DNA from: Streptomyces tendae
GTDB taxonomy: Bacteria > Actinomycetota > Actinomycetes > Streptomycetales > Streptomycetaceae
DNA length: 64,000 nt
Assembly: GCF_014650435.1 (NCBI RefSeq)
Contig: NZ_BMUY01000002.1
Span: 124,001 to 188,000 of the forward strand
Direction: 5' to 3'
The notes under the pieces are model-generated. The model was not told the origin of the DNA and made no database searches. It saw only the letters and a program-made list of their open reading frames with translations. The position numbers and the translations under genes are program-made. Shown piece by piece: positions 25,205 through 33,841 of this stretch. Positions within the stretch are counted from its first letter, which is position 1. Each line of letters starts with the position of its first letter.

Positions 25205-25483
25205 ATGGGCGCCGTAACCGATGCAACCGAGGCCGAGCTTGTCAAGCTCCACGCCGACCAAACCGCACCTGGCCTCGGCGAACTCGCGCTCAGCCTCGCC
25301 CGGGCCATCGACGGCACCGACGCCCCGACCGCCATCGCCGTAGCCGGACGAGAGCTACGCGCAGTGATGGCCGACCTCCGCAAGCTGGCCCCCGTCGGGG
25401 AGGAGGGGGACAGCGTCGATGACATCGCTGCTCAGCGAGCCAAGCGCCGCGCAGCTGCCAGAGAGCAGGCCGCCGGCGGCTGA
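25205..25483 (+). CDS. Probable terminase small subunit
   Basis: 92 residues, mainly helical (ATEAELVKLHADQ, LGELALSLARAID, AVAGRELRAVMADLRKLA), with a lysine/arginine-rich end (AAQRAKRRAAAREQA). Size, helical character, basic tail and a 65-base overlap with the large-subunit start match short actinophage terminase small subunits. ATG 25205 is preceded by GGGCGGTGA; GTG 25199 is in frame. DNA-recognition function is inferred from position. Confidence 0.7.
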   Translation: MGAVTDATEAELVKLHADQTAPGLGELALSLARAIDGTDAPTAIAVAGRELRAVMADLRKLAPVGEEGDSVDDIAAQRAKRRAAAREQAAGG

Positions 25484-26951
25484 CGGTCCGGTGCACGGCT
25501 GGCAGACACCGCCCATCGAGACCGTTCCACCGTCCGTCACCAGTGCAGGTCAAGAGGCAATCGACCTGGCCGCGAAGGCGGGCCTGCACCTCGACCCGTG
25601 GCAGCAGCACGTCCTGCGCCGCGGCATGGGCGAGGACGTTGACGGCTCGTGGTCCGCGTTCGAGGTCTGCGTCAACGTGCCCCGCCAGAACGGCAAGGGC
25701 GGGATCATCGAGGCCCGCGAACTGTGGGGCCTGTTCATCGGCGGCGAGCAGCTGATCCTCCACTCGGCGCACGAATTCAAGACGGCGAAGGCCGCCTTCA
25801 AGCGGGTGGAACGCCTCATCCGAGGATGCCCTGACCTGCACAAACGTGTGAAGGCGTTCCGGTACACGGTCGGTGAGGAGTCGATCGAGCTGTACTCCGG
25901 GCAGGTGCTGCGGTTCATTGCCCGGTCGAAGGGGTCGGGCCGCGGCTTCACCGGCGACTGCAACATCCTCGACGAGGACATGATCCTCGGCGACGACGCG
26001 ATGGACGCGCTGCTGCCGACCATGGCGGCCGTCGACAACCCGCAGATCTGGTACCTGGGATCGGCCGGCATCGGCGCCCTGTCCGTCCAGCTGGGGCGGC
26101 TGCGGCGCCGCGCGCTGGCCGCGCTGGAGTCCGGCACGCCGGACCCGTCGCTGGCCTACTTCGAGTGGTCGTGTGACCTGCATGTCGACGAGTGCCCGCG
26201 CGGCTGTACGGAGCACGACGACGCGGGGTCGGACGAGGCGGTGCTGAAGGCGAACCCCGCAGTCGGCTACCGGCTGACGCTGGAGAAGACCGCCAACGAG
26301 CGGGCCACTCTCAGCAAGGCCGGGTACGCCCGCGAGCGGCTCGGGGTCGGCGACTACCCGACGGACGAGGCCGACACGTGGCAGGTCATCGGGGAGGACG
26401 CGTGGCGGGCCCTGGCGGCCGCCGAGAGCGCCCCGGCCGACCCGGTCGCGTTCTCCATCGATATGACGCCGGAGCGGTCGCACGCGGCGATCTGCGTGGC
26501 CGGTGAGTGGCGCGGCGGCGTGCACGTGGAGGTCGTCGACCACCGGCCCGGTACGGGCTGGGTCCTGGAGCGGGCCAAGGAGCTGCATGCGAAGTGGGGG
26601 CCGCGGTGTTGGGTCGTCGACGGGGGCGGGCCGGCCGGGTCGCTGATCCCGGACCTGGAGGACGAGGAGAAGGGGCTCGGCATCACTGTGGTGCAGCCGA
26701 AGACCCGGGAGATCGCGCAGGCTTGCGGTCAGTTCTACGACGCGGTCACCGAGCAGACCCTCTCCCATCTCGACCAGGCGCCGCTGGCGTCGGCCCTGGC
26801 GGGCGCTCAGAAGCGGCCGCTGGGGGACGCGTGGGCGTGGGCCCGACGGATCGCGTCGGTGGACATCAGCCCGCTGGTGGCGGCCACGTTCGCCCGGTGG
26901 GGCCTGGCGGCCGAGGTCGAAGAGGCAGAGGAGGTGCCGGACGTATGGTGA
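25419..26951 (+). CDS. terL: Terminase large subunit
   Basis: 510 residues. Residues about 50-110 carry DPWQQHVLRRGMG and the atypical Walker A VPRQNGKGG of phage terminases (Terminase_1 type). NILDEDMIL near 185 is the Walker B region. The nuclease half has FSIDMTPERSHAA and WVVDGGGPAGSLIPDL, giving the acidic RNase H-like centre. It cuts and pumps DNA into the procapsid through the portal. The N-terminus overlaps the small-subunit gene in another frame. An AGGAGGGGG box precedes the ATG. Confidence 0.93.
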   Translation: MTSLLSEPSAAQLPESRPPAADGPVHGWQTPPIETVPPSVTSAGQEAIDLAAKAGLHLDPWQQHVLRRGMGEDVDGSWSAFEVCVNVPRQNGKGGIIEARELWGLFIGGEQLILHSAHEFKTAKAAFKRVERLIRGCPDLHKRVKAFRYTVGEESIELYSGQVLRFIARSKGSGRGFTGDCNILDEDMILGDDAMDALLPTMAAVDNPQIWYLGSAGIGALSVQLGRLRRRALAALESGTPDPSLAYFEWSCDLHVDECPRGCTEHDDAGSDEAVLKANPAVGYRLTLEKTANERATLSKAGYARERLGVGDYPTDEADTWQVIGEDAWRALAAAESAPADPVAFSIDMTPERSHAAICVAGEWRGGVHVEVVDHRPGTGWVLERAKELHAKWGPRCWVVDGGGPAGSLIPDLEDEEKGLGITVVQPKTREIAQACGQFYDAVTEQTLSHLDQAPLASALAGAQKRPLGDAWAWARRIASVDISPLVAATFARWGLAAEVEEAEEVPDVW

Positions 26952-27115
26952 CGCGCCGCGTGCTGAATGTGCTGGAGGTCGTGTTCGTCCTCGCGCTGCT
27001 GCTCGGGGTGGGCCTGTGGTCCGTGCCCGCCGCGCTGATCCTGGGCGGTGTGCTGGGGGTCGTGGCGGTGGAGCGGACCCTGGCCGGGCTGCCGCGTGAG
27101 GGGGCCAAGCGATGA
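26945..27115 (+). CDS. Small membrane protein
   Basis: 56 residues. One or two hydrophobic helices (VVFVLALLLGVGLWSVPAALILGGVLGVVAV) between basic ends. ATG lies inside the last codons of terL and the stop overlaps the portal ATG (ATGA). Tiny membrane proteins between terL and portal are common in actinophages; role unknown. Confidence 0.6.
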   Translation: MVTRRVLNVLEVVFVLALLLGVGLWSVPAALILGGVLGVVAVERTLAGLPREGAKR

Positions 27116-28431
27116 GCCTGTTCGGGCTGTTCGAACGACGCGCGCCATCGCTGGAGAACCCGGCTGTACCGCTGACCGACGCCTCGCTGCTGGAGGCGTT
27201 CGGCGGGATCCAGTCGGACGCCGGCGTGCAGGTGTCGGAGGAATCGGCGCTGCGCACGCCCACGGTGTGGCGGGCGGTCGCCGTCGTGGCCGGGGTGTCC
27301 GCGTCGCTGCCGCTGCACGTCTACCGGACCGGGAGCCGGGACCGGGTGACGACGCCGCTGCTGGACGATCCGCACCCAGAGCTGACGCCGCTGGAGCTGT
27401 GGCGGCTGGCCTACGTGCACCGCGTGCTGTGGGGCAACGGCTACCTGCAGAAGCTGCGTGCGCCGTCGGGCCAGGTCAAGGAGCTGTGGCCCGTCTCCCC
27501 GGACCGGGTGACGGTGGAGAGGCTGAAGCCGAGCGACGGCAACCCGACCGGGAAGTGGTTCTTCGCGACGGACGACTGGGGGGTCCTGCACGCGCTGACG
27601 CCCCGGGAGATGCTGCACCTGCCCGGCCTCGGCTACGACGGGCTGAAGGGCCTGTCTCCGATCGCCATGGCACGGCAGGGCATCGGCCTGGCGCAGGCTG
27701 CGGAGAAGGGGGCGGCGAAGCTGTTCGGCCGCGGCAACGTCCTGTCCGGTGTGCTGGAGACCGAGCAGAAGCTGAACGCCGACCAGGCCAACGCACTGAA
27801 GACCCGGTTCCAGGCGAAGCTGGCCGGGGTCGAGAACTTCCAGGAGGTGGCCGTCCTGGACGCTGGCGCTTCCTTCAAGCCGGTGACGATGCCGCTGAAG
27901 GACTCCCAGTTCCTGGAGTCCCGCGAGTTCCAGATCCCAGAGATCGCCCGCATGTTCGGCGTCCCGCTGTTCCTGCTGATGGAGACGTCCAAGAGCACGT
28001 CGTGGGGCACCGGCCTGGAGCAGCAGGCGCAGGGCTGGATCACGTTCGACCTGGCGCCGACGTGGCTGGGACCGACCGAGCAGCGCATCACTAAGGAGCT
28101 GCTGCCACCCGGCCAGTACGCGCACTACGCGGTGCAGGGCCTGCTGCGCGGCGACAGCTCGGCGCGGGCGACGTTCTACCGGGCGATGCGCGACACAGGC
28201 GTGATGTCCGCGAACGACATCCGCGCCCTGGAAGAGATGCCGCCGATCCCGGGGCCCGAGGGCGACACCTACCTGCAGCCGACGTACATGGCCCCGCTGG
28301 GGTCCAACCCACTGGCCGAAGACGGCGGGGCACTGCCCGCCCGCGCGGCCGCCCTGATGGCCGAGGCGCGGCGCCTGCTGGCCCAGCACGCTGAGCAAGG
28401 AGGCGACCATGCCGACGACGATGACGGGTGA
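27112..28431 (+). CDS. Phage portal protein (HK97 family)
   Basis: 439 residues. The HK97-type portal features are present: TPTVWRAVAVVAGVSASLPLHVY near residue 45, the GNGYLQKLR segment near 107, GLSPIAMARQGIGL near 180, and the wing region RMFGVPLFLLME. The portal forms the dodecameric channel at one capsid vertex. The end overlaps the protease start by 23 bases, which favours coupled translation. Confidence 0.93.
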   Translation: MSLFGLFERRAPSLENPAVPLTDASLLEAFGGIQSDAGVQVSEESALRTPTVWRAVAVVAGVSASLPLHVYRTGSRDRVTTPLLDDPHPELTPLELWRLAYVHRVLWGNGYLQKLRAPSGQVKELWPVSPDRVTVERLKPSDGNPTGKWFFATDDWGVLHALTPREMLHLPGLGYDGLKGLSPIAMARQGIGLAQAAEKGAAKLFGRGNVLSGVLETEQKLNADQANALKTRFQAKLAGVENFQEVAVLDAGASFKPVTMPLKDSQFLESREFQIPEIARMFGVPLFLLMETSKSTSWGTGLEQQAQGWITFDLAPTWLGPTEQRITKELLPPGQYAHYAVQGLLRGDSSARATFYRAMRDTGVMSANDIRALEEMPPIPGPEGDTYLQPTYMAPLGSNPLAEDGGALPARAAALMAEARRLLAQHAEQGGDHADDDDG

Positions 28432-29179
28432 GGAGCGGCGCCGTCTGGCGCTGTCCGCGGCCGGGGTGAGTGTCCGCGCGGACGGGGACGGCCAGCGGTT
28501 CGCCGGGTACGCCGCCGTGTTCAACTCGCGGACGGCGATCGGGAACCCGCTGCGCTGGGGGTTCTACGAGGAGATCGCGCCGGGCGCCTTCGCGAAGACG
28601 CTGACCGAGGGCGATGCCCGGATGCTCATCGATCACGACTCGTACTACGTCGTGTCGCGGACGTCGGCCGGCAGCCTGACCCTCGCCGAGGACGACAAGG
28701 GCCTGTCCGTCGACTCGGCGCTGGACACCCGCCTGTCCTACGTGCAGGACCTGGCGGTGAACCTCGACAACCGCAACGTCACCGGCATGTCCTTCGGGTT
28801 CTACGTCATCAAGGACGAGTGGAACTCCGAGCCGATCGAGGTGGAGGGCGCCGACCCGGTAGAGGTCGACGTCCGGATCATCCGCGAGGTACGCCTCATC
28901 GAGGTGTCCGCGGTGACGTTCCCCGCCTACCCCGAGACCGAGGCCGAGCTGAAGGCCGTGGCCCGGGCGCTGGACCACCGCGGCGAGTACGCCGCCGTGG
29001 AGGCCCGGGCCAAGTTTCGGCCCGAGCTGCTCGACCTGGTGCACATCGACCGCGAGCCGGGTGAGTCCACTCGCGGCACGCAAGACCCCGCTGAGCCGGC
29101 CGTGTCCACTCAGCCGACGGGCCTGCCCCTGTCGATGCGCATGAACGCGCTGGCCGCCCGCTACGGGCTCCCGCGCTGA
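28409..29179 (+). CDS. Prohead maturation protease (HK97 family)
   Basis: 256 residues. The fold begins with FAGYAAVFNSRT. The catalytic His lies in MLIDHDSYYVV (about residue 76) and the Ser in RLIEVSAVTFPAYP (about 168), matching the S78 peptidase His/Ser pair. It trims the capsid delta domain after assembly. It sits between portal and capsid genes as in HK97. The C-terminal ~70 residues are variable and rich in charged residues and Pro. Confidence 0.92.
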   Translation: MPTTMTGEERRRLALSAAGVSVRADGDGQRFAGYAAVFNSRTAIGNPLRWGFYEEIAPGAFAKTLTEGDARMLIDHDSYYVVSRTSAGSLTLAEDDKGLSVDSALDTRLSYVQDLAVNLDNRNVTGMSFGFYVIKDEWNSEPIEVEGADPVEVDVRIIREVRLIEVSAVTFPAYPETEAELKAVARALDHRGEYAAVEARAKFRPELLDLVHIDREPGESTRGTQDPAEPAVSTQPTGLPLSMRMNALAARYGLPR

Positions 29180-29249
29180 TCTGACCAACCCTTCCCTGCA
29201 GCCCGCCGCCGGTGGGCTGTTCGGCGTGCCGTGAAAGGACACAGACGCC

Positions 29250-30497
29250 ATGACCGCACTGCTCACCCGGGCCCTGGAGAAGCGGGCCAACCTCTGGTCC
29301 CAGATGCAGGAGATCCAGGCCCGCGCCGAGTCGGAGAACCGCGACGCGCTGACCGCCGAGGAGCGGGAATCCTGGGACCGCATGGAGGCCGACCTGACGG
29401 CCACCTCCCAGGACATCGAGCGCATGGAGCGCTCCGCCCGCATGGACGCCGTCCAGCGCGACCAGGCCATCGTCACCACCGGCGGCAACCCGGAGGGCGG
29501 CGAGAACCGCGAGGCCGACCAGGACGCCGCCTACCGCGACGCGTTCGGCCGGTTCCTGCGCCGGGGCATGACCGTCCTGTCCAACGACCAGCGCGAGCTG
29601 ATGCTCGCGAACCACTCGGAGATCCGGGCGCAGGCCACCTCCCCGGGCAGCGCGGGCGGCTACTTCATCCCGACCGACACCCTGAACAAGATCACCGAGA
29701 CGCTGAAGGTGTACGGCGGTCTGCTGTCCGAGGTCAACGTCATCACCACGGCGTCCGGCAACCCGCTGAACTGGCCGACCAACGACGACACCGCGAACGT
29801 CGGCGCGATCCTCACCGAGAACTCCCAGGTCACCGAGCAGGACATCACGCTCGGTCAGAAGGACCTCGGCGCGTACACGTACACGTCGAAGATGATCCGC
29901 GCGTCCCTGGCCCTGCTGCAGGACTCCGCGTTCGACACCGAGGGGTTCATCGCCCGCAAGCTCGGCGAGCGCATCGGCCGCGCGATCGCCGCGCACCTGG
30001 CCACCGGCACCGGCACCAACCAGCCCGAGGGCCTGTTCACCAACGCCACCGCCGGGGTCACCGGCGCCGCGGGGCAGGTCACTTCCGTCACCTACGACGA
30101 CCTGATCGACCTGCAGCACTCCGTCGACCCCGCCTACCGCGGCACCGCGAAGTGGGCCACCTCGGACTCCGGGCTGAAGGTCGTTCGGAAGCTGAAGGAC
30201 GAGCAGGGCCGCCCGCTGTGGGAGCCGTCCGTCCAGGCCGGCGTACCGTCCACGCTGCTCGGCGCCCCGGTCGTCATCGACAACGGCATCCCGGCCCCGG
30301 CCGCGTCCGCCGCGTCGATCGGCTACGGCGACCTGCGCGCCGCCTACGTCGCCCGCCAGGTCGCCGGCGGCCAGATGATGCGCCTGGAGGAGCGGTACGC
30401 CGACTACCTCCAGGTCGGCTTCCTCGGCTTCCTCCGCTTCGACGGAGTGCCGGACGACGGCGCCGCGTTCCGCACCTACGAGCACCCGGCCGCCTGA
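29250..30497 (+). CDS. Major capsid protein (HK97 gp5-like)
   Basis: 415 residues. The first ~70 residues form the predicted coiled-coil delta/scaffold domain (RALEKRANLWSQMQEIQARAE). The HK97 fold begins near 115 and includes FIPTDTLNKI, NPLNWPTNDDT and the C-terminal MMRLEERYADYLQVGFLGF. The shell subunit of an icosahedral head. The AAAGGA box is well placed. A small CAGCCC/GGGCTG hairpin lies between protease and capsid genes and may adjust expression. Confidence 0.93.
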   Translation: MTALLTRALEKRANLWSQMQEIQARAESENRDALTAEERESWDRMEADLTATSQDIERMERSARMDAVQRDQAIVTTGGNPEGGENREADQDAAYRDAFGRFLRRGMTVLSNDQRELMLANHSEIRAQATSPGSAGGYFIPTDTLNKITETLKVYGGLLSEVNVITTASGNPLNWPTNDDTANVGAILTENSQVTEQDITLGQKDLGAYTYTSKMIRASLALLQDSAFDTEGFIARKLGERIGRAIAAHLATGTGTNQPEGLFTNATAGVTGAAGQVTSVTYDDLIDLQHSVDPAYRGTAKWATSDSGLKVVRKLKDEQGRPLWEPSVQAGVPSTLLGAPVVIDNGIPAPAASAASIGYGDLRAAYVARQVAGGQMMRLEERYADYLQVGFLGFLRFDGVPDDGAAFRTYEHPAA

Positions 30498-30512
30498 CCC
30501 CTGCCCGACCCC

Positions 30513-30539
30513 GCGGCCCCCGGCACCGTCGGGGGCCGC
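30513..30539. terminator. Hairpin after the capsid gene
   Basis: GCGGCCCCCG (30513-30522) and CGGGGGCCGC (30530-30539) enclose a 7-base loop. There is no T-run. Stop-and-attenuate structures after capsid genes often raise capsid mRNA over downstream connector genes. Confidence 0.6.
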
Positions 30540-30558
30540 CCCATGGAAGGAGCACCGG

Positions 30559-30771
30559 ATGCCCCGCATCCGAGTCCTGCAGTCCGTCGGCGGCCTGGAC
30601 TTCTCGTGGACGCCCGGCCAGATCGTGGACGTCGACGCCGCCACCGCGAAGGCGTGGGCAGACGGCGTGCGCGCCGAGCTGGTCGAAGACCCCAAGCCGC
30701 AGGGCCGCACGGAGAAGGCCGCGTCCCGCTCACGCGGCGGCGGCCGCGCCGCGAAGCCCGAGACCCGCTGA
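30559..30771 (+). CDS. Small head-region protein
   Basis: 70 residues. A beta-rich N-terminus (RIRVLQSVGGLDFSWTPGQIVDVDAATAKAWADG) looks like the short strand-rich proteins that follow capsid genes in many actinophages. The C-terminus is a basic, disordered tail (RSRGGGRAAK). GGAGCACCGG precedes the ATG. It may be a head decoration or connector-assembly protein; function is inferred from place only. Confidence 0.6.
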   Translation: MPRIRVLQSVGGLDFSWTPGQIVDVDAATAKAWADGVRAELVEDPKPQGRTEKAASRSRGGGRAAKPETR

Positions 30772-30781
30772 GGAGGGCGGC

Positions 30782-31597
30782 GTGCCCTACGACCTCGGGT
30801 CCACCGCCCGCCTCACCGCGCAGTGCAAGAACCCCGACGGCAGCCTGGCCACGGCCGGAACCGCGGTGTGCACGGTCACCCTGCCGGACGGCAGCACCGC
30901 CACCCCGGCCGCCACGGAGAACGCCCCCGGGGAGTACCAGTCCGACTACCCGACCACGGTGCCCGGACGGCACACGGTCCGCTGGGTGTTCACAGCGCCG
31001 GCGCACGCGTACACCGACGTCCTGGACGTGCAGGACGCCGTGCCCGTCGCGGTGCTGTCCCTGGCCGACGCCCGTGCGCACCTCAACCTCAAGAGCACCA
31101 CGGACGACGACGAGGTCCGGTTCTGGAACGCGACCGCCACCCGGGGCGTGGAGGCCCTGATCGGCCCGGTCACGCCCCGGGTCGTGACGGAGGACCATCA
31201 CTTCGGGCTGGCCATGATCCTGGTGGTGCGGCAGGTGCCCGCCCTTGAGGTCATCAGCCTCGCCCCGCTGGTGGACAACGGCATCGTCTACGACGCCTCC
31301 GCGCTGGGCCTGGACGGGGCGACGGGGGCGCTGTGGCTCACCGGCGGAGGGATGTTCCACGGCCCGCAGCGGATCACCTACCGGGCCGGGCGCACGGTCA
31401 TCGGCGAGCACGTCACCGCCGCCGCCCGAATCATCCTCGATCACCTGTGGCGTACCCAGCGCGGCGGCCGCGGCGGCCTGGCCGGCGGGGGCGACGACTA
31501 CAGCGTGTCCGAGCCGATCCCCGGCTTCGGCTACGCGATCCCCAACCGCGCGCTGCAGCTGCTGCAGCCAGACCTCCTTCCCCCCGGAGTGGCCTGA
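30782..31597 (+). CDS. Head-tail connector (adaptor), with N-terminal Ig-like domain
   Basis: 271 residues. Residues 1-~85 form a beta-sandwich-like domain (PDGSTATPAATENAPGEYQ), and the rest is a helical adaptor (SLADARAHLNLKSTTDDDEV ... VTAAARIILDHLWRTQRG) resembling gp6/gp15-type connectors. It should bind below the portal. GTG 30782 has GGAGGGCGG upstream. The fusion of an Ig-like domain to the adaptor is not the commonest form but is seen in Streptomyces phages. Confidence 0.75.
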   Translation: MPYDLGSTARLTAQCKNPDGSLATAGTAVCTVTLPDGSTATPAATENAPGEYQSDYPTTVPGRHTVRWVFTAPAHAYTDVLDVQDAVPVAVLSLADARAHLNLKSTTDDDEVRFWNATATRGVEALIGPVTPRVVTEDHHFGLAMILVVRQVPALEVISLAPLVDNGIVYDASALGLDGATGALWLTGGGMFHGPQRITYRAGRTVIGEHVTAAARIILDHLWRTQRGGRGGLAGGGDDYSVSEPIPGFGYAIPNRALQLLQPDLLPPGVA

Positions 31598-32049
31598 TGG
31601 GCTCACGTGTACCCGAAGTCATCGACCGTCTCCTCGCGCTCGGCGCAGCCGACAGCGCCCTGAAGGGAGTACGGGTCTCGGACGGTCCGGAGCTGACCGA
31701 GGACGACGATCCAGAGTGGCTCATCCCAGGCTGGGACGCGGACCCGAACGGGGACTACCAGGCAGCAAGCACCCTCGGCGGCTGGGCAGGGCTGGGCTCC
31801 CGCCGAGAGGAACAGTTCCAGATCACCGTCGCGGTGATCGCCTTCAACGGCGACACCGACGTGCGGGCCGCCCGAGAACGGGCCTACGAGATCGCCTACG
31901 CCGTGGAGGCGTGGTTCGCGGCCGACCCGAGCATCGGCCTGCCCGAGCTGGAGGCAGCGATCGAGGCGAGCCAGCTCACCCAGGACCAGACCGACAAGGG
32001 CGCGAAGGCCACCCTGCTGCTGACGGTGGCCGGCCGTGGATTCACGTAG
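31597..32049 (+). CDS. Probable tail terminator/tail completion protein
   Basis: 150 residues with an alternating alpha/beta pattern, EEQFQITVAVIAFNGDTDVRAARERAYEIAYAVEAWFAADP. This is typical of the short proteins that cap siphophage tails next to the connector and tail tube genes. ATG overlaps the previous stop by one base (TGATG). Assignment is by position and fold impression. Confidence 0.65.
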   Translation: MGSRVPEVIDRLLALGAADSALKGVRVSDGPELTEDDDPEWLIPGWDADPNGDYQAASTLGGWAGLGSRREEQFQITVAVIAFNGDTDVRAARERAYEIAYAVEAWFAADPSIGLPELEAAIEASQLTQDQTDKGAKATLLLTVAGRGFT

Positions 32050-32062
32050 AGAGGAGCCCGCG

Positions 32063-32233
32063 GTGGCGGTGCGGATGCGGCACGACGGCATCGAGCAGGA
32101 GATCGAGGTCCCGGAGATCTCGGTCGAGCAGTACAAGCGGTCCGGCTGGAAAGTCGTCGGCGACGACGGCCAGCCGATCGAGGAGAAGACGACCACGGCG
32201 AAGCGCCGTCGGGCTGAAGGAGATGAGAGCTGA
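32063..32233 (+). CDS. Small hypothetical head-tail region protein
   Basis: 56 residues: a strand-rich start (VRMRHDGIEQEIEVPEISVEQYKRSGWKVVG) and a lysine/arginine tail. GAGAGGAG gives a strong ribosome-binding site for GTG 32063. The stop overlaps the tail tube ATG. It resembles the small proteins beside tail tube genes in actinophages; function unknown. Confidence 0.55.
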   Translation: MAVRMRHDGIEQEIEVPEISVEQYKRSGWKVVGDDGQPIEEKTTTAKRRRAEGDES

Positions 32234-32721
32234 TGGCGACTCCGATCCAGGCGTCGACCCGGTACTACCGGCGCGGCGTCACCCGCGTGCTGTGGGTGCC
32301 GACAATCGCGAACAAGAACGCGCCCACCCGTGCGGAACTGGACGCCGGCACCGCGCTGGAGGCCGAGACCGGGGCGATGTCCGGGTGGCAGACCACCTCC
32401 GGCACCGTACCCACCCCCGCGCTGGGCAGCCGGTTCACGCCGGTGGTCGGCGGCGAGATCACCGCCTCCGACTCTTCGCTCACCTTCTGGGCGTCGAAGG
32501 ACGGCGACGACGTTCGCCAGCTGCTGGTGCGCGAAGCCACCGGCAACATCGTGTGGATGGACGAAGGCGACGTGCCCACCCAGCCGATGGACGTCTACCC
32601 CGTTACCGTCACCTCGCAGGCCAAGGTGCGCGAGCTGGACCAGGCGGCGCAGATCATGTGCCAGTTCGCCATCACCAGCGAGCCCGCCGAGAACGTCGAC
32701 ATTCCCGCCGTCACCCCCTGA
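32233..32721 (+). CDS. Major tail tube protein
   Basis: 162 residues, predominantly beta, with ASDSSLTFWASKDGDDVRQLLVRE and a Thr/Val-rich core as in siphophage tail tube subunits. It lies four genes before the tape measure and just upstream of the neck-type and chaperone genes, the standard place. Hexameric rings of this protein would form the tail tube around the tape measure. Confidence 0.78.
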   Translation: MATPIQASTRYYRRGVTRVLWVPTIANKNAPTRAELDAGTALEAETGAMSGWQTTSGTVPTPALGSRFTPVVGGEITASDSSLTFWASKDGDDVRQLLVREATGNIVWMDEGDVPTQPMDVYPVTVTSQAKVRELDQAAQIMCQFAITSEPAENVDIPAVTP

Positions 32722-32725
32722 TCCG

Positions 32726-33238
32726 ATGGCGGGCAGCGTTCAGATCCTGGGCACCGGCCAGCTGCTCACGCTCTCCCGGCGGATGCGGGCAGCTGGCGGC
32801 CCCCGGCTGCGGCAGAACTTCTCCCGCCGCGTCCGGCGGGCCGCCGAGCCCCTGCACAAGGACCTGCAGAAGGCGATCCGCACCCAGCCGCTCGTCTCGG
32901 AAGGCCGCAAGGGCGGGAAGCGGGGCGGCCCGTCGCCCACCACACGGCCGCTGCGGTCCACGCTCGCGGGCAGCATCCGGATCAGCGTCCGGTCCGGCGC
33001 CAACCCGGGCGCCCGGATCTGGATCGACAAGGGCCGCCTGCCGGAAGACCTGCGGAACATGCCGTGGGTGATCAACGACGGCCGGGTCCGCCACCCGGTG
33101 TTCGGCAACCGGAAGCGGTGGGCGACGCAGTGGGCCAGGCCGCCGGGCTGGTGGTCCAAGACGGTGGAGGCCGGCACACCGCGCATGCGCGCAGAAGTCG
33201 AACGGGTCCTGCGCGACGTGCGACGGGACCTTGAGTGA
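32726..33238 (+). CDS. HK97 gp10-like neck/tail completion protein
   Basis: 170 residues, very basic. It opens with a helix (LSRRMRAAGGPRLRQNFSRRVRRAAEPLHKDLQKAIR) and has the RLPEDLRNMPWVINDGRVRHPVFGNRKRW segment typical of gp10-like minor proteins. Usually this gene precedes the tail tube; here it follows it. It ends 15 bases before the tail assembly chaperone gene. Confidence 0.65.
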   Translation: MAGSVQILGTGQLLTLSRRMRAAGGPRLRQNFSRRVRRAAEPLHKDLQKAIRTQPLVSEGRKGGKRGGPSPTTRPLRSTLAGSIRISVRSGANPGARIWIDKGRLPEDLRNMPWVINDGRVRHPVFGNRKRWATQWARPPGWWSKTVEAGTPRMRAEVERVLRDVRRDLE

Positions 33239-33253
33239 GAAGAGGAACCAAGA

Positions 33254-33834
33254 GTGATCATCTCCATCGCGCAGGACGACGGCACCGTCGAAGAGCTGTC
33301 GACGGATGAGCTGTCCGCTCTGGAGGCGGCCGCCATCGAGGAGGCGATGGGCGGTGCGCAGTGGCAGCGCATCGAGGCCCTTCTCCAGCTGCAGGACCCG
33401 ACCGCGCTGCGGGCCGTCGTCTGGGCGCACCGGCGCCGCGCCCAGCCGGACCTCGCGTTCGCCGACTTCGACCTGCCCGGCTGGCGCCGACGGGTCAAAG
33501 CGCGGATCACCCGCGGTGAGATCGAGGACGCCCTGAACAACCTGATGGTCCAGGCCCTCAGCAGCCAGGCCGAGGACACCCAGATCGACCTGGTGACACC
33601 GCACCTGCGGAAGCTCGCCCATACCCCGGCCGATGTGGACGCCGCGCTGGACGGGCTGGGAAAAGGCCACCTGGTACACCGGCGCCGGGACTCCGAGGAC
33701 TGATCCACGAGTACGAGCCGCTGCTGATGCACTACCTGCACATGCAGCCCTCGGAGATCGACCGGCTGTCGGTCACCCGCTTCCTGCGCCTGGTCGCCTG
33801 GCTGGACCGGCACGTCTCGACACTGAGGGGGTGA
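33254..33834 (+). CDS. Tail assembly chaperones G and GT, made by -1 frameshifting
   Basis: The upstream frame (33254-33703, 149 residues) is the G protein, acidic and helical. Near its end the heptamer G GGA AAA (33658-33664) is in the right register for -1 slippage. The -1 frame then continues to a stop at 33832-33834, adding about 55 residues including IHEYEPLLMHYLHMQPSEIDRLS and FLRLVAWLDRH. This second part resembles T domains that recruit tail tube subunits to the tape measure. Gene order and site match the conserved siphophage G/GT system. Confidence 0.85.
33658..33664 (+). promoter_or_regulatory. Programmed -1 ribosomal frameshift site
   Basis: The slippery heptamer GGGAAAA is read in zero frame as CTG GGA AAA GGC. 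Slipping back one base gives AGG CCA CCT and an open frame to 33834. A GC-rich stretch immediately downstream (CACCGGCGCCGGGACTCCG) could provide a stimulatory hairpin. Confidence 0.85.
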
Positions 33835-33841
33835 CCGGCAC

